This document shows positions 43,565 to 52,918 of a stretch of DNA of 64,000 bases, piece by piece. A program made the translations under genes and the position numbers. This DNA is from Candidatus Thorarchaeota archaeon (GTDB lineage: Archaea > Asgardarchaeota > Thorarchaeia > Thorarchaeales > Thorarchaeaceae), in assembly GCA_011364985.1 (NCBI GenBank), contig RDOC01000002.1, positions 59,538 through 123,537 on the forward strand. Reading direction: 5' to 3'. The notes under the pieces are model-generated. The model did not search any database. It was not told where the DNA came from and saw only the letters and a program-made list of their open reading frames with translations. How positions within the stretch are numbered: position 1 is the stretch's first letter; each line of letters opens with the position of its first letter.

Positions 43565-44599
43565 GTGTGGTCTTTGATTGATGAAATATTCAAGGTGATT
43601 CAAGATTCGCCATGGTTGTGTCCTGATTGTTCTGGGATGCTTGTGGTGAATCAAGGGTTTTTTGTGTGTACTGAATGTGGTTTAGCTGTTTCAAGAGAAT
43701 ATGTCATTCCTACCTACCAAATGGGAGAACAAAGGGGAACTGACACACCTGATGCAAGTGTATTCGTGTCTCTCGGAAATAGAATGCATATTGTTGATGG
43801 ACTTGGGAGTTATATTGGATTTCACAAAGAAAGATATTTCCAGGATGCGCATGGTCAAGTGCTTTCGTCACGAATGCAAAAGAAGTTTAAACGGCTTAAG
43901 ACAGTCTATAGTACGCGCATTAGAATTGGAAAAGACGAGGCAAAGTATAGAGCACTCAGAACTCTCAATCACGTTTCAAAATTACTGATGCTAAATGAAC
44001 AAGTGCGTGATAGGACAGCTTATCTCTACAAGAAGATAGTTTCGGAATCTTCGAACAAAGTTACAAATAACATCCTTCTCATTGCAGTTTGTCTTCTTAT
44101 GGCTGTTAGAGAATTCAAGGAGGGGGCTCCGATAACACTTGAAGAAATAGCCAGCACTTTTGAGAAATGTGGACATAGGGTTAATGTAAGAGCTATCGTA
44201 AGAGAAGCATTGCGACTTAAGTCTATAATGGGTGTGGCTCCAGAAATTCGGAAACCCGAAGATTATGTTCCACGAGTTCTCTCAATGCTAATGAATAGCA
44301 GAAGAGTTGTTGACAAGGTCATTTCACGAGGATGGGATCCAAGAAGCTATGAGAATGCTCTGCGTGACAAAATCCTTGAATTACTGGAACTGATTCCAGC
44401 TTCGAAACGGGGCGGCCGAAATCCATTCATTTTCACTGTTTCAGCAGCGTATGCCAGTGATCGATTAATTGCAGAGAAGCATAATAGACGTTCTGTATTG
44501 ACCCAAAAGCTCACCTCAAGCGCCACAGAAGTAGCTGAATATAGTATTCGAGATCATTTTGGGATGATGAAGCAAGTCGTGGCAATGTCCGATGAGTGA
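43565..44599 (+). CDS. transcription factor B paralogue
   Basis: A TFIIB-like factor, 344 residues. The N-terminal zinc ribbon is C19-x2-C22 and C35-x2-C38, followed by a B-reader-like stretch. Two cyclin-like repeats follow: about 120-215 (YRALRTLNHVSKLLMLNEQVRDRTAYLYKKIV) and about 225-330 (RVLSMLMNSRRVVDKVISRG, TVSAAYASDRLIAEK). In TFB these repeats bind TBP and the BRE. The core is divergent: the first repeat lacks the usual R-x-L-x-x-A-L-x-E-I pattern, so it is a specialised paralogue rather than the general TFB. The start is GTG 43565. Its last eight bases overlap the secretion ATPase, so the two are co-expressed. Confidence 0.85.
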   Translation: MWSLIDEIFKVIQDSPWLCPDCSGMLVVNQGFFVCTECGLAVSREYVIPTYQMGEQRGTDTPDASVFVSLGNRMHIVDGLGSYIGFHKERYFQDAHGQVLSSRMQKKFKRLKTVYSTRIRIGKDEAKYRALRTLNHVSKLLMLNEQVRDRTAYLYKKIVSESSNKVTNNILLIAVCLLMAVREFKEGAPITLEEIASTFEKCGHRVNVRAIVREALRLKSIMGVAPEIRKPEDYVPRVLSMLMNSRRVVDKVISRGWDPRSYENALRDKILELLELIPASKRGGRNPFIFTVSAAYASDRLIAEKHNRRSVLTQKLTSSATEVAEYSIRDHFGMMKQVVAMSDE

Positions 44600-46304
44600 A
44601 CTTGAAATGATTGAAAAAGAAATAAAGATTGTAATCTGTTCAAAAAATAGATGCAAGGATTGTCAGCATGCCTCCGGTCTTGAATGCATGAATCTTGTAG
44701 AATTGCAAGACAATACAGATTTACGAATCGTCCTTCTAGTAGAGCAAAGCAAGGGGCTCATACACTTCAGCAAGCTTGTTCGACTACCGAAACGAGCTCC
44801 ATGGTACAGCAACAGCTGGGATACTGTCTATGTTCACAAGGGAAGAATATTAGATGATCCTAATGCTATTGTTGATTTCTATTCAACTGATCCCTATCTT
44901 TCCGTATTCTTCAAAGAAGAAAACAGTGGTGACCTATTCTATGAAGCATATCCTATTGTCCGTTCACCAATTGAAACAGCACTTGTAGAACAACTCGGAC
45001 GCGATTTGTCACAGATTTTGGAGAAAGAATCTTCAGTTAGAGTAAAGCTAACAAATAGACTTGAGAGGCTTGCCTTGGCAGTTTCAAAGAAGATTTCAAA
45101 ATTATTACCAGAAATTAATGATAGCACCCGTAGTAGAATATCAAGCATTGTTGCAAATGAGTCAACTGTAATTGGCCCGATGATTCCTCTTCTTCTGGAT
45201 GACGAAGTTGAAGAGATATACCTTGACAGACCATGTAGCTCTCTATATTTTGACCATGCAAGACATGGACGTAGTAGAACTTCACTGATACTTGATATGG
45301 ATATTATTTCCCGTCTTGTAACCTTATTTAGAGCCGAAAGTAATTTGCATTTGGACCGAAAAAATCCTTCCTTGAAGACGGATCTGAGTCTTCTTGGAAA
45401 CTTACTTAGAGTGTCTGTTGGTGCTCCGCCTCTAGCTTCAGATGGCTTTCATTTGGAAATACGTCGTGCTCGCAAGAAACCATTGTCTTTGCTTGATTTG
45501 ATAAAGAATGGAACGCTTACTCTAGAAGCAGCCTCCATTCTTATGCTTGCTCTTGGTTGTAGATTCAACATTACGATAACTGGTGAGCCAGGATCAGGTA
45601 AAACTACCCTCTTGAACGCCTTGGATATGAGCAGCCCTCGTACTTGGAGAAAAGTCTACATTGAAGATGCTATAGAAAGCAGAACTCAATTGACGCACCA
45701 TCAACTGAGAATCAGGGTTGATCCTGTTGACGAAGCTAATAGTAGATATAACAAGGACGTAGAGATTGTCAAGAGTTTACATAGATCGCCCGATTATTTA
45801 ATACTGGGCGAAATACAGACAATGGAGCATAGTAGGTCCTTATTTCAAGCCATGGCAGCAGGTTTGCGCACAATCCAAACTTGTCATAGTTATTCTGCAG
45901 CAAGTCTGATTTCAAGGTGGGTATACAATCATCGAATAGAAGAATCAAGTCTAGCAATGATGGATCTAATAGTGACTCTAAATAGACCAATCCCGGGTGA
46001 ATCTTTGAGAAGAGTTGTCGAGATTGCAGAAGTGAAGAAGAGGATAGATGATGGGTTCTTACGTTTTGGAGGCTTGAATATACTCTATTCTGTTGTAGTC
46101 TCCAAACCGATCAGTTGGGCGGAAGATGGGGCGTTTCGGTTCCATGCCAACCAAGATGGATTCGAAAACCATATTCCTGCTTTTGAAATCATTGTGAAGA
46201 TTCTTCGAGAAAACGTTCTTTCAATTACAGAAGAGAATAGCTTCCATTTGAGCGAGAAGCTCTGGGAATATGGACATCCCTTGAAGATTGTCGGTAGTGA
46301 ATAA
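44592..46304 (+). CDS. type IV pilus/archaellum-type secretion ATPase
   Basis: A 570-residue GspE/TadA/VirB11-type ATPase. Walker A is ITGEPGSGKTTLLNAL (about 329-344), the Asp-box-like segment is KVYIEDAIESR, and Walker B is PDYLILGEIQTMEH (about 400-413). The His-box is IQTCHSYSAASLISRW. The N-terminal domain (about 170-290) is the usual two-part NTD. The first 35 residues carry four cysteines C16, C21, C24, C32, which may bind a metal; this is unusual for the family. No membrane platform (TadC/FlaJ) gene is adjacent. A pilin-like gene follows after 84 bp. It overlaps the TFB paralogue by eight bases. Confidence 0.88.
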   Translation: MSELEMIEKEIKIVICSKNRCKDCQHASGLECMNLVELQDNTDLRIVLLVEQSKGLIHFSKLVRLPKRAPWYSNSWDTVYVHKGRILDDPNAIVDFYSTDPYLSVFFKEENSGDLFYEAYPIVRSPIETALVEQLGRDLSQILEKESSVRVKLTNRLERLALAVSKKISKLLPEINDSTRSRISSIVANESTVIGPMIPLLLDDEVEEIYLDRPCSSLYFDHARHGRSRTSLILDMDIISRLVTLFRAESNLHLDRKNPSLKTDLSLLGNLLRVSVGAPPLASDGFHLEIRRARKKPLSLLDLIKNGTLTLEAASILMLALGCRFNITITGEPGSGKTTLLNALDMSSPRTWRKVYIEDAIESRTQLTHHQLRIRVDPVDEANSRYNKDVEIVKSLHRSPDYLILGEIQTMEHSRSLFQAMAAGLRTIQTCHSYSAASLISRWVYNHRIEESSLAMMDLIVTLNRPIPGESLRRVVEIAEVKKRIDDGFLRFGGLNILYSVVVSKPISWAEDGAFRFHANQDGFENHIPAFEIIVKILRENVLSITEENSFHLSEKLWEYGHPLKIVGSE

Positions 46305-46343
46305 TAATTTATGTAGTACTCAAATAATCCATGAATTTGGGGG

Positions 46344-46352
46344 TATTTAAAA
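46344..46352 (+). promoter_or_regulatory. TATA box of the pilin-like gene
   Basis: TATTTAAAA is 37-45 bases before ATG 46389. This is a strong TATA box with a predicted leader of about 15 nt, so the pilin-like gene can be expressed more highly than the ATPase upstream, as is usual for pilins. Confidence 0.6.
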
Positions 46353-46388
46353 CATAAAGAACATAGACAAAAGCATAGGTATGAATAG

Positions 46389-46592
46389 ATGAAGGCAATC
46401 AAAAATCCTCTCAAAGATGAAAGGGGAGGTCCATTGGTAGAAGAAAGCTTACTTCTTGGTCTTGCTGTGATTACCATTTCGATAGTGATTGCAGTTATTT
46501 TTCAGGCGACAGGTTGGGCACAAAATGTAGTTGCTGGGTTGCTTCAGCTATTAGAAGACAGCTGGAATGGTGTGACACATTTACTTCCTTAG
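46389..46592 (+). CDS. short pilin-like protein with class III signal peptide
   Basis: A 67-residue protein. Residues 1-14 are basic and polar and end ERGG; then PLVEESLLLGLAVITISIVIAVIF is a long hydrophobic segment with Glu near its start. This is the layout of archaeal class III signal peptides, cut by PibD/FlaK-type peptidases just before the hydrophobic segment. The remaining ~30 residues (WAQNVVAGLLQLLEDSW) are amphipathic. It is probably the subunit of the filament powered by the ATPase gene 84 bp upstream. The sequence is short enough that a plain membrane peptide cannot be excluded. Confidence 0.7.
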   Translation: MKAIKNPLKDERGGPLVEESLLLGLAVITISIVIAVIFQATGWAQNVVAGLLQLLEDSWNGVTHLLP

Positions 46593-46733
46593 TTTTGCCG
46601 TAAATTCATTATAACTATGAGACCCTTACATCTAAGAATAGAAACATACTTGATGAATCAATTATAATAGATGCGGGGAAACCCTTATTTGTGGTTAGAG
46701 AGGTGCTCTCGCGCTCCAGACTGGCGCAATCAG

Positions 46734-46842
46734 GCTCCGGTAGATATGCTGTAATTTCATTCAGCATTACCGAGTGTAGTCCGGCCCAGCATGGGGGACT
46801 CTCGATCCCCCGACCCGGGTTCAAATCCCGGCCGGAGCACCA
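46734..46842 (+). tRNA. tRNA-Glu(CTC) with a D-arm intron and encoded CCA
   Basis: The acceptor GCTCCGG (46734-46740) pairs with CCGGAGC (46832-46838), followed by A and CCA. The anticodon arm is GGGGA-CTCTCGA-TCCCC with anticodon CTC (46801-46803), and the T-arm is CCGGG-TTCAAAT-CCCGG. After TAG at 46741-46743 there is a 31-base insertion before TGTAGTCCGG, which together give the usual tRNA-Glu sequence TAGTGTAGTCC. No intron is present in the anticodon loop. In the 5' leader, GGTGCTC (46702-46708) is complementary to the 3' end GAGCACC. The 46593-46733 stretch holds nothing else. Confidence 0.93.
46744..46774 (+). other. tRNA-Glu intron, non-canonical position 10/11
   Basis: A 31-nt intron. 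Central helix CGGT (46738-46741) with ACCG (46769-46772), bulges AGA (46742-46744) and AGT (46773-46775) each cut as AG^N, and inner stem ATGCTG/CAGCAT with a 10-nt loop. Removal yields TAGTGTAGTCC, the normal D-arm. The outer exon helix is weak, as in relaxed motifs. Confidence 0.85.
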
Positions 46843-46847
46843 ATTCT

Positions 46848-48812
46848 TCAACTGATTATGTTTCTTTTGTAAATTAGTGGAATTCCTACTATAATTATGG
46901 ATAGTAGAATACTCAATGTGAGTCCAGATACACCGACACCTTGGGCTGCTAGTGCATCTGCCTCAGAAACAACTATCATAATATTTCCGTAGCATGAAGC
47001 AATTGTGGGCTGGACCTTAGTCTGGTAGTGAAGAATATGAGTGCCAATTCCTAATATGGGAAGATGAATACTAACAAATCCATTTTCTTGAGATGTTGCC
47101 GTCATTGTGATTTTATTCCATGTATAACTGAAATCTACGTCTTTCAAATAGGTACCATTAAGACCACGAATCATGAAGTTTACGATGATTTCCTGCGCTG
47201 GTGGAGTAATCTCGTAGCTGTCGGTCTGAATCGTTACAGGCATAACTCTTGTCACGACAAAAGGATAGGAAAGATTAGCTGACAGTTCTAATCCTGATTG
47301 TGTCCCGTAGTAGAATAGAGTGAAGACGTAGACATTTTCAATTACTGGAGCAACAAGATGAATTTCAGCAACGCCTTCTGAATTCGTTGTGAAGATTTCT
47401 ATTGTTTCGTTATCGAGACCCTTAAGTTCAATCAATCTCTCGGATATTCCACCGTTATGGTCCTTCAATTTGACTTCAAATGATATACCTTGTGAAGGAG
47501 ATGCATATCCAAGGATGCTATTGGATATGATTACTAGATTTGGTTGAGACCATACGACAACATCTTGGAAGTGAGTCGTATTTGAAATGTAGTTGTTGCC
47601 TGTGATTCTGATTTCTAGTGAATGTGAGCCTATGCAATCCTTGAATGCAAATGGAACATCTACATAGGTTAAACTATAGGCAATTCTTGTAGACATTTCC
47701 TCGCCTGATAACAGGTCATGTAGGTTAACTACAGAATTTGGAATATACCTACCTAAGGTATCAGAAACTTCAATTCTGAATATGTTATCGATTCCTAAAA
47801 CTACATTGGTCGGAATTTTCGTATCTAAAAGAACTGGACTAATTACATTGAAGTTGACTTCGATATAGGTAGCTGCATTACGATCTGTACCATTGTATTC
47901 TATTCTAACAGTATTTGGTCCAAGAAAGAATCTGGAATCTATGCTGATTTGGACCATGGCGTCCCCATTTTGGTTTGTTGTTATGGAATCAAAGAGAGCA
48001 TTGTTAATAAGTAAGTCTAAGACAGAATTCGGAGTCCGGCCTTCGTGTGTTTCAAGATGTAGTTGAAATTCCAAAGTATCTGCCAAATTGACATTAGCAG
48101 GAAGAGAAGTATCCAAGTCTATGACACTTTCGATTTGTTCAACAGTGTATTGCAGAGAAATCTCAGCTTCAGAATGATGTGATTCTAAGCTTTGTTCAAA
48201 CTTGACCAAAAAATCATTGATACCTAATGAGCTCCAAGTCAAATTGCACTGGAACATGAAGAATGCGTATCCAGTTTCATTTGTTGTACTGGATGCCATT
48301 TCGGATGCAATTGAAAATAGAGAAACTTGTGCTCCGGCTATGGGTTCATTCATGTCATTTAGAAGTGTGAGTTCAAGGAGAAAGTAGTCGTTGGGATGCA
48401 GTGTTTCTGAGTAGTGTTCAATGATTATTTGTGATCTTGAGAGTATATGGATATAAGCCCATTGAGAAGAAGATGCAAGAGCTAGAGATTCATTTCCCAA
48501 GAAAGTTACGTTCACAGGTGTTATGCCCAAAGGATGATTCGATGGAATACTCCATATTATTGACGCATAGCCCTCTTGATTTGTTAGCGCAGAACCTAGG
48601 CATACGTCCAAAATAGCATCATAGAAGCTAATGACTTGATCAGGAACGGGATCACCATACGTCCCATTTTGCAACAATTGTGCAGATAGAAGTATCTCAT
48701 CTCCTCTGACCACAATAACCTCGCCTTCTGCATGAACATCTGTGGCATTAGATATTGATATGACTATCAAACCAACAATACCAATGACTAATAGAGTAAG
48801 AAATCGTTTCAT
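46848..48812 (-). CDS. cell-surface Ig-like repeat protein with C-terminal anchor
   Basis: A 654-residue surface protein. Residues 1-28 (KRFLTLLVIGIVGLIVISISNATDVHA) are a signal peptide. About five beta-sandwich repeats of 100-110 residues follow, for example VNFLG, NVRIEYNGTDRNAATYIEVNF, HYSETLHPNDYFLLELTLLND, with repeated L-N-D-x-x-G-x-P motifs typical of archaeal Big/CARDB-like domains. A C-terminal hydrophobic segment GLTLSILLSIIIVGIPLIY with a short basic tail anchors it in the membrane. It is likely a surface or adhesion component. It is convergent with tRNA-Glu and lies beside the pilus ATPase locus, together with the similar protein at 40247-42946. Confidence 0.8.
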   Translation of the reverse strand: MKRFLTLLVIGIVGLIVISISNATDVHAEGEVIVVRGDEILLSAQLLQNGTYGDPVPDQVISFYDAILDVCLGSALTNQEGYASIIWSIPSNHPLGITPVNVTFLGNESLALASSSQWAYIHILSRSQIIIEHYSETLHPNDYFLLELTLLNDMNEPIAGAQVSLFSIASEMASSTTNETGYAFFMFQCNLTWSSLGINDFLVKFEQSLESHHSEAEISLQYTVEQIESVIDLDTSLPANVNLADTLEFQLHLETHEGRTPNSVLDLLINNALFDSITTNQNGDAMVQISIDSRFFLGPNTVRIEYNGTDRNAATYIEVNFNVISPVLLDTKIPTNVVLGIDNIFRIEVSDTLGRYIPNSVVNLHDLLSGEEMSTRIAYSLTYVDVPFAFKDCIGSHSLEIRITGNNYISNTTHFQDVVVWSQPNLVIISNSILGYASPSQGISFEVKLKDHNGGISERLIELKGLDNETIEIFTTNSEGVAEIHLVAPVIENVYVFTLFYYGTQSGLELSANLSYPFVVTRVMPVTIQTDSYEITPPAQEIIVNFMIRGLNGTYLKDVDFSYTWNKITMTATSQENGFVSIHLPILGIGTHILHYQTKVQPTIASCYGNIMIVVSEADALAAQGVGVSGLTLSILLSIIIVGIPLIYKRNIIS

Positions 48813-49081
48813 TGGATTACCTTCGATTGAGCTAGTTGGCTACTATACTTGATGAGATGAACTCTCATTCCTTGTTGCAGCACAATTTCACAAGATGTGC
48901 GGCAGTTCCTTCTTTACGTTCTTCACACTCATTTTTAACCTCCTACAAATCCGGCTTCATATCTATTGAAAAAACAGAAGTCTGGGGGAGTTCATATGTG
49001 TTAGAAAGAACAGGAGCTTGGTCATGATTGTAGTACTTAGTATCCACGGATACTGCTGTTGATGAAGCGAGTGATGTATTA

Positions 49082-52000
49082 ATGACTAGGTGTAAGAAAA
49101 GAAGAACAACCCATGATACTTCCGAAGAAGCAGTTTTACGGAGTACTTGGATTATTGAGGTTCTTTGGATTGTGACCACTCTGATTAGTTCACTCTACCT
49201 GCTTCTTGCATACCTATTGCCACTTGCTAATGTTACTGGTTCCCTCTACTTTCAGTTCAAATTCCAGATAGAGATTCTAGTCTGTATTGTCCCTCTTAGT
49301 CTGTCAATCATTATGACATTTGGTAGATTCGAGAGGAAAGAAATACTGATTACTATAAAGAATGACATACTTGTTTTTAGTGTGGATAATCGATTGATTG
49401 GAATAAGTTGTCTTGATATTCTAACGGTGCCAGGATCTGTACGAATAGAAGATAGAAACCAGCCGGAGTATGATACGACATTTCTTTTAGCATTACGAGC
49501 TGGAATAAATGCCAGAGTTACTATGAGTTACGAAATTGGTGTTCAGAATAATGAACCGTTTCTTCGAATCTTCATTACTGCCTTAGGAAATGAGTTAGAT
49601 GAAATAACTAGTAGAATTAGAACAGAAGCTACTAGAGCCGAAGCAATATTCTTAGCTTCATTTAATAATATTGAACTGAATCAGCTAAACAATATTGAAT
49701 TAAGAAAAGCTGTGCTTTCCCATCTTGGAAAGGAATTTCGCGAATCGAATCGAATCACTCTTGATGATTTCCCAGAGCATCAGACATTTCTCGTTTTGGA
49801 AGGAAAACCACGAGTAATGCCTTTGTATGATGCGTCTCAAGTGGGGACATTCATTTCGACTGTATTGAAGCAAGGATATACAGCCAGTTTGTCCTGTGTC
49901 TTTTCTAGAGCCAAACCTGGAAGAGAACGAAGAAGACTTGAAGGAGAATGGAAATCGATACGTGCAAAGGAAAAGAGAAACGAAGACTCCTTGGAAGATC
50001 AGGCAACAAAGAAGAGGCTTCTTCGCCATTACAATGAGATTCAAGGAAAGGAAGCTTGGTTTGATGTATCTGTGGCATTATCCATTGTTGGAGATAATGG
50101 GGATCATCTTCGGCAATCAGAAGAAGGTCTTTTGGGGTTATTTTACTCTATATGGGGTGGAGATGAAACTATTGATTTGAGAAGAAGAAAATTGAATCGG
50201 AGAACGGCCTATCGAATGCTTGCAAGACGACATTTGAAATCTCAAAGGATGCATGTAAGCCGTCTTGCTGCTTTTGTTAATACACCGGTACAGCAATTGC
50301 CAGTAATTGCAGCTTCTCTTCTGCCCACATTTTCAATACCTCCAAATCAAGTTGTTGATAATGAACTTATAATAGGCAAGGTTTCTTTTGGAGGTCATAG
50401 GCTTAACGATGTAGGACTTAAAATTGAATGGCTACGAGAACATATCGCAGTACTTGGAGCAACAGGGACAGGAAAGACTACCCTTGTGAAACAGCTAATG
50501 GCAGAACTTGGTGCAAAAACCGACATACCATGGTGGATTTTTGATATCAAAGGATCTGAATATATTGATTTGATGAATTCATGTCGTGGAGATATTCACG
50601 TTTTACGTCCTGGAGTCGATTCTTCCTTTGTAATTGATTTAATGGATTCCGAAATTGATTCCATTGAAAGGCATGCACATACAACCTTTGCGATTTTAAA
50701 AGAACTACTTAGGGAAAGAGGGACATCATCAGAGCTAACCCCAGCAATGGAGAGACTACTTCGTTCTGCTGTTCTCTCAGTAGCAAGATCTGAACAAAAT
50801 GAGAACTCGATACAGGCTCTTGTTCAGAAGATAGTGGAGTTATCAGATAAAGATCGAGTAGGAAGTATGACTAAGGATGCTCTCTTGAATCGTCTGGAAA
50901 TCTTGTCACGAGAACCTCTCGGAGCTATTCTTGCTGGAGGTTCTTCCGCGATTAAGATTTCGGATATGATGGAAAAACGAGTGATATTTGACCTACATCA
51001 TGTAGCTATGGTTGGAGGAATGGAAGCAGCCAGACTGCTTTACAATCTTATTGCCAAAAGAATTTTTGATTATGCCCTTCATAGAGGAATCACACCAGGG
51101 CTTCAACATGTTGTTGTTCTTGAAGAAGCTAGCAATTTGGTGCCAGAAAGCTATTCTCGTGACACTGCAGCTGATGTTACAACAGGAGAATCAATGGTGA
51201 TGCTGCTTAGGGCTACAGGACAGGGAGTTGTTGTAATCTCTACGAGACCAAATATATCATCTAATATTCTTGCAAACACATCTACAAAGATAACCTTTAG
51301 ACTACCCTATGATAGCTCTATTGGCAGCAGATTCATGTCGCTTGATGAAACTCAAGAAAGGTACCTTAGAGTTTTGAAAAGAGGTCATGCTTTGGTGATA
51401 CTCCCTGGTACTGAAACCTTCGAGATGTTGACGTATCCTTTTGAAACATCGTTGACTTCAGAAGTAGTGCCAAGTAGAATATCAATGGAACATGAACAAC
51501 CTATGGTCAGCACAGAGAATGAAATATCTTCACATGATGCTATTGAATATAAGAAACGACTTGTTGAATCTGAAATAGAAGAAAAGATTACGAAACATGG
51601 CACTGTCTTTGACCGAATTGGAGAAGTTGGAAATCATGTTGTAGCTTTTCTCGCATCAAGAGGAATGGCCACACAAAAGCAAATCCAAGCGCTTTTGACA
51701 ACGATTGACTTCGGAATTGAGGATGAAGATATCAATGAGATGATCCGTGATCTTGTATCTCTTGGGACTATTGAAAGAGAAGCATTGTCACTAGTATCTG
51801 GAGGCTTTGTCTTTACACTTCCCGGTTGTGGTCTTGAAGCAGTAAAGGCTGCAATAATTGATTATATTGTAAATCGTTTAGGATCATATTATCAGGAACA
51901 AGAGGAGAAAAGTAAAGGTGGACTAGATCTCCTTATCGATGATAAGGCCATTCTTATTCTACCTGAACATTTGAAAGCATCATCAATTGAAAAAGTACTT

Positions 52001-52882
52001 CATAGTATCAGAAGCCGAATGAATGTTCTAGGTAACAGCTTCGCAGAATTGATTGTGGTTGTAAGGGGGAGTGTTGCTGCGGCAAAGCTACGAGAAATGA
52101 TGGATATTTCTGAGGATTTTGATGTTGTGAATGTTGTATCTGCATTTCCAAGTTCTTTAGACAATATGATAGAGAAACTGATTCCTAGAATAGACCAAAA
52201 AGAAGTTCAGACAAAACAATCTTGTCTTGAATCATCTGAACCGGAATCTGAACAAATCGATCTTATTGGATCTATCCATGAGATGGGTACTGCTACTAGT
52301 CGAGCTATACAAATGAGGCTTTGGTTTCAGCTCATGCAGGATTTCATCGACCTTTCCGATGGACAAGTGGAATGGTCAGTGCTGTTGGAGTTCATTAACA
52401 CAACTGCTATGCAATCCTTGAAAGGAAGATCTACACTATTGAATGCAGAAGAAGGAAAGCGCGCCTTAACTGAGTTGCTTGCTGATGAAGTCCTTATTGC
52501 GGTTCGAGTTGGCAGTGGATTTGACTTCGTAGATCTGTCTGAAGGATTATGGGTTTTGAATTCTGTAGTTCTGGAAGGGCTACGAAATCGTGTCCTCGAT
52601 GTGATTGAAACTGAACTGAAAAGGAGAAGAATGCAGGTCTTCAAGGGTCATGGATACTATGACTTCTGTGCGAATGGGGTATCCTATGTTGTCTTTCCTA
52701 ATCAGCAGCAATTGAATACTCTATTACATTTACAAAGTGATATTGCCTGCAGAACTTGCAAGTCCAGACAAATTGTCTGCCTTCTTACAGCAGCTGAGTA
52801 TTTGGAAGATAATGTAGTTATGCCACAAAACATGCATTTGTTTGACTTTTCGGAGTATGTATCTGCTGTAGGTGTTTCCTGA
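49082..52882 (+). CDS. membrane-anchored HerA/VirB4-like ATPase, 1266 residues
   Basis: A giant ATPase of the HerA-FtsK/VirB4 superfamily. Two N-terminal membrane segments (about 23-50 and 62-81) are followed by a beta-rich region, a second domain (about 200-440), and then a motor core. Walker A is LGATGTGKTTLVKQLM (about 458-473), followed by WWIFDIKGSEYIDL. Walker B with glutamate is HVVVLEEASNLVPES (about 678), then the arginine/sensor-like GVVVISTRPNISSNIL. The last ~400 residues contain winged-helix-like segments and end in a compact alpha/beta domain. DNA-translocating ATPases of this type serve conjugation, DNA import or export, or secretion. No relaxase or coupling-protein gene is next to it. 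Confidence 0.85.
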   Translation: MTRCKKRRTTHDTSEEAVLRSTWIIEVLWIVTTLISSLYLLLAYLLPLANVTGSLYFQFKFQIEILVCIVPLSLSIIMTFGRFERKEILITIKNDILVFSVDNRLIGISCLDILTVPGSVRIEDRNQPEYDTTFLLALRAGINARVTMSYEIGVQNNEPFLRIFITALGNELDEITSRIRTEATRAEAIFLASFNNIELNQLNNIELRKAVLSHLGKEFRESNRITLDDFPEHQTFLVLEGKPRVMPLYDASQVGTFISTVLKQGYTASLSCVFSRAKPGRERRRLEGEWKSIRAKEKRNEDSLEDQATKKRLLRHYNEIQGKEAWFDVSVALSIVGDNGDHLRQSEEGLLGLFYSIWGGDETIDLRRRKLNRRTAYRMLARRHLKSQRMHVSRLAAFVNTPVQQLPVIAASLLPTFSIPPNQVVDNELIIGKVSFGGHRLNDVGLKIEWLREHIAVLGATGTGKTTLVKQLMAELGAKTDIPWWIFDIKGSEYIDLMNSCRGDIHVLRPGVDSSFVIDLMDSEIDSIERHAHTTFAILKELLRERGTSSELTPAMERLLRSAVLSVARSEQNENSIQALVQKIVELSDKDRVGSMTKDALLNRLEILSREPLGAILAGGSSAIKISDMMEKRVIFDLHHVAMVGGMEAARLLYNLIAKRIFDYALHRGITPGLQHVVVLEEASNLVPESYSRDTAADVTTGESMVMLLRATGQGVVVISTRPNISSNILANTSTKITFRLPYDSSIGSRFMSLDETQERYLRVLKRGHALVILPGTETFEMLTYPFETSLTSEVVPSRISMEHEQPMVSTENEISSHDAIEYKKRLVESEIEEKITKHGTVFDRIGEVGNHVVAFLASRGMATQKQIQALLTTIDFGIEDEDINEMIRDLVSLGTIEREALSLVSGGFVFTLPGCGLEAVKAAIIDYIVNRLGSYYQEQEEKSKGGLDLLIDDKAILILPEHLKASSIEKVLHSIRSRMNVLGNSFAELIVVVRGSVAAAKLREMMDISEDFDVVNVVSAFPSSLDNMIEKLIPRIDQKEVQTKQSCLESSEPESEQIDLIGSIHEMGTATSRAIQMRLWFQLMQDFIDLSDGQVEWSVLLEFINTTAMQSLKGRSTLLNAEEGKRALTELLADEVLIAVRVGSGFDFVDLSEGLWVLNSVVLEGLRNRVLDVIETELKRRRMQVFKGHGYYDFCANGVSYVVFPNQQQLNTLLHLQSDIACRTCKSRQIVCLLTAAEYLEDNVVMPQNMHLFDFSEYVSAVGVS

Positions 52883-52918
52883 TTCTTTGGAGACATATAT
52901 AGTTAGACTTTTCTTTGG

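Noticed and set aside
46615..46851. 78-residue minus-strand reading frame with RDLNPGR
   Set aside because: It lies across tRNA-Glu. The RDLNPG pattern is the common artefact of translating a tRNA T-arm backwards.
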